From Planctomycetota bacterium (GTDB lineage: Bacteria > Planctomycetota > Planctomycetia > Planctomycetales > Planctomycetaceae), in assembly GCA_013151585.1 (NCBI GenBank), contig JAADHY010000717.1, positions 1-6,703 of the forward strand: DNA of 6,703 nucleotides, read 5' to 3'. The notes under the pieces were generated by a model. The model ran no database searches. It was not told the origin of the DNA and saw only the letters and a program-made list of their open reading frames with translations. A program made the translations under genes and the position numbers. Position 1 is the first letter of the stretch. Every line of letters begins with the position of its first letter. Below, piece by piece: positions 6,352 through 6,703 of the stretch.

Positions 6352-6703
6352 TCAGTACCGCTGAAGCAACTCCAGCATCTTGCGGTCCAACTTGTGGCCT
6401 TCGAAGTCTTCGTAGTGGACGTCGGAGCGGTTACTGTCGAGGATGCCGAAGCTGCCGCGGAAGTTCCACAGCGCCCATCCAAAACCGGCTTTCTCCCAGT
6501 TCGCCAAGCAGTCTTCCATCCAGCGGAGCGTGACGTCGTGGGGCGTCTTGTTGTAGGCCCCGAACTCCCCGACCATCACGCCGACTCCACGCCGCTTCAG
6601 GTCCAGCCAAGGCTTCACGCTCTGCTCCCAAAGCCATTGGCGGTCTTGTCGCTCGCCGCCTACGAAGGGCCCGTTCGGTCCGTCGGGTCGGTATTGGATC
6701 GGT
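6352..6703 (-). CDS. GH5-like cellulase-family glycoside hydrolase, C-terminal part (cut by window edge)
   Basis: The last ~116 residues of a glycoside hydrolase lie here; the frame is open through the window edge, so the N-terminal two thirds or more and the start are missing. The end of a (beta/alpha)8 barrel is recognisable. The segment VMVGEFGAYN carries the catalytic nucleophile glutamate (fragment residue 46, codon 6567-6565) at the end of strand 7. After a helix (LRWMEDCLANWEKAGFG) the strand-8 segment WALWNFRGSFGILDS (fragment 76-90) supplies the aromatic residue that usually lines the sugar site. The C-terminal HYEDFEGHKLDRKMLELLQ helix closes the domain, and no extra binding module follows. 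Family members hydrolyse beta-1,4-glucans, mannans or related beta-glycosides; the exact substrate and whether the enzyme is secreted cannot be seen from this part. GH5 is the most likely family; another clan GH-A family is possible. Confidence 0.85.
   Translation of the reverse strand, partial: PIQYRPDGPNGPFVGGERQDRQWLWEQSVKPWLDLKRRGVGVMVGEFGAYNKTPHDVTLRWMEDCLANWEKAGFGWALWNFRGSFGILDSNRSDVHYEDFEGHKLDRKMLELLQRY

Overview
The window carries five protein-coding genes, all on the minus strand, so transcription runs from high to low coordinates. GC-rich codon use and good Shine-Dalgarno sites point to a bacterium. A BamA/Omp85 protein shows an outer membrane. Three things together suggest a planctomycete (Planctomycetota, perhaps Pirellulales): a BamA-like protein with a lipoprotein-type N-terminus, loosely packed co-directional genes, and a Gfo/Idh/MocA plus SDR gene set beside a family 5-like glycoside hydrolase. 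This assignment is inference from gene content and style, not from a marker gene.

In transcription order the window holds: (1) 6703-6352, the C-terminal ~116 residues of a cellulase-like (GH5-type) glycoside hydrolase cut by the window edge; (2) 6052-3383, an 889-residue BamA/Omp85 outer-membrane assembly protein with five POTRA repeats, a proline-rich linker and a C-terminal beta-barrel; (3) 3184-2147, a 345-residue Gfo/Idh/MocA family oxidoreductase; (4) 1923-941, an extended-SDR NAD(P)-dependent epimerase/dehydratase whose reading frame is broken by an apparent one-base deletion near 1816; (5) 801-25, a 258-residue classical SDR dehydrogenase with a complete catalytic tetrad.

The gaps between genes are 139-299 bp. 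They hold Shine-Dalgarno sites, two perfect short inverted repeats (6311-6349 and 883-906, neither followed by a T-run), two weak sigma70-like promoter candidates, and one low-confidence 67-codon ORF that runs into the epimerase start. No RNA gene, mobile element, CRISPR array or attachment site was seen.

Genes 3-5 are all nucleotide-cofactor-dependent oxidoreductases of families that act on sugars and polyols, so they may form a carbohydrate-modifying set. The spacing does not prove an operon and no substrate can be read from the sequence. The BamA gene is housekeeping for the outer membrane and is probably unrelated to the sugar enzymes. I found no convincing undescribed multi-gene system. 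The most useful observations are the frameshift in the epimerase and the unusual N-terminus, linker and C-terminal residue of the BamA homologue.
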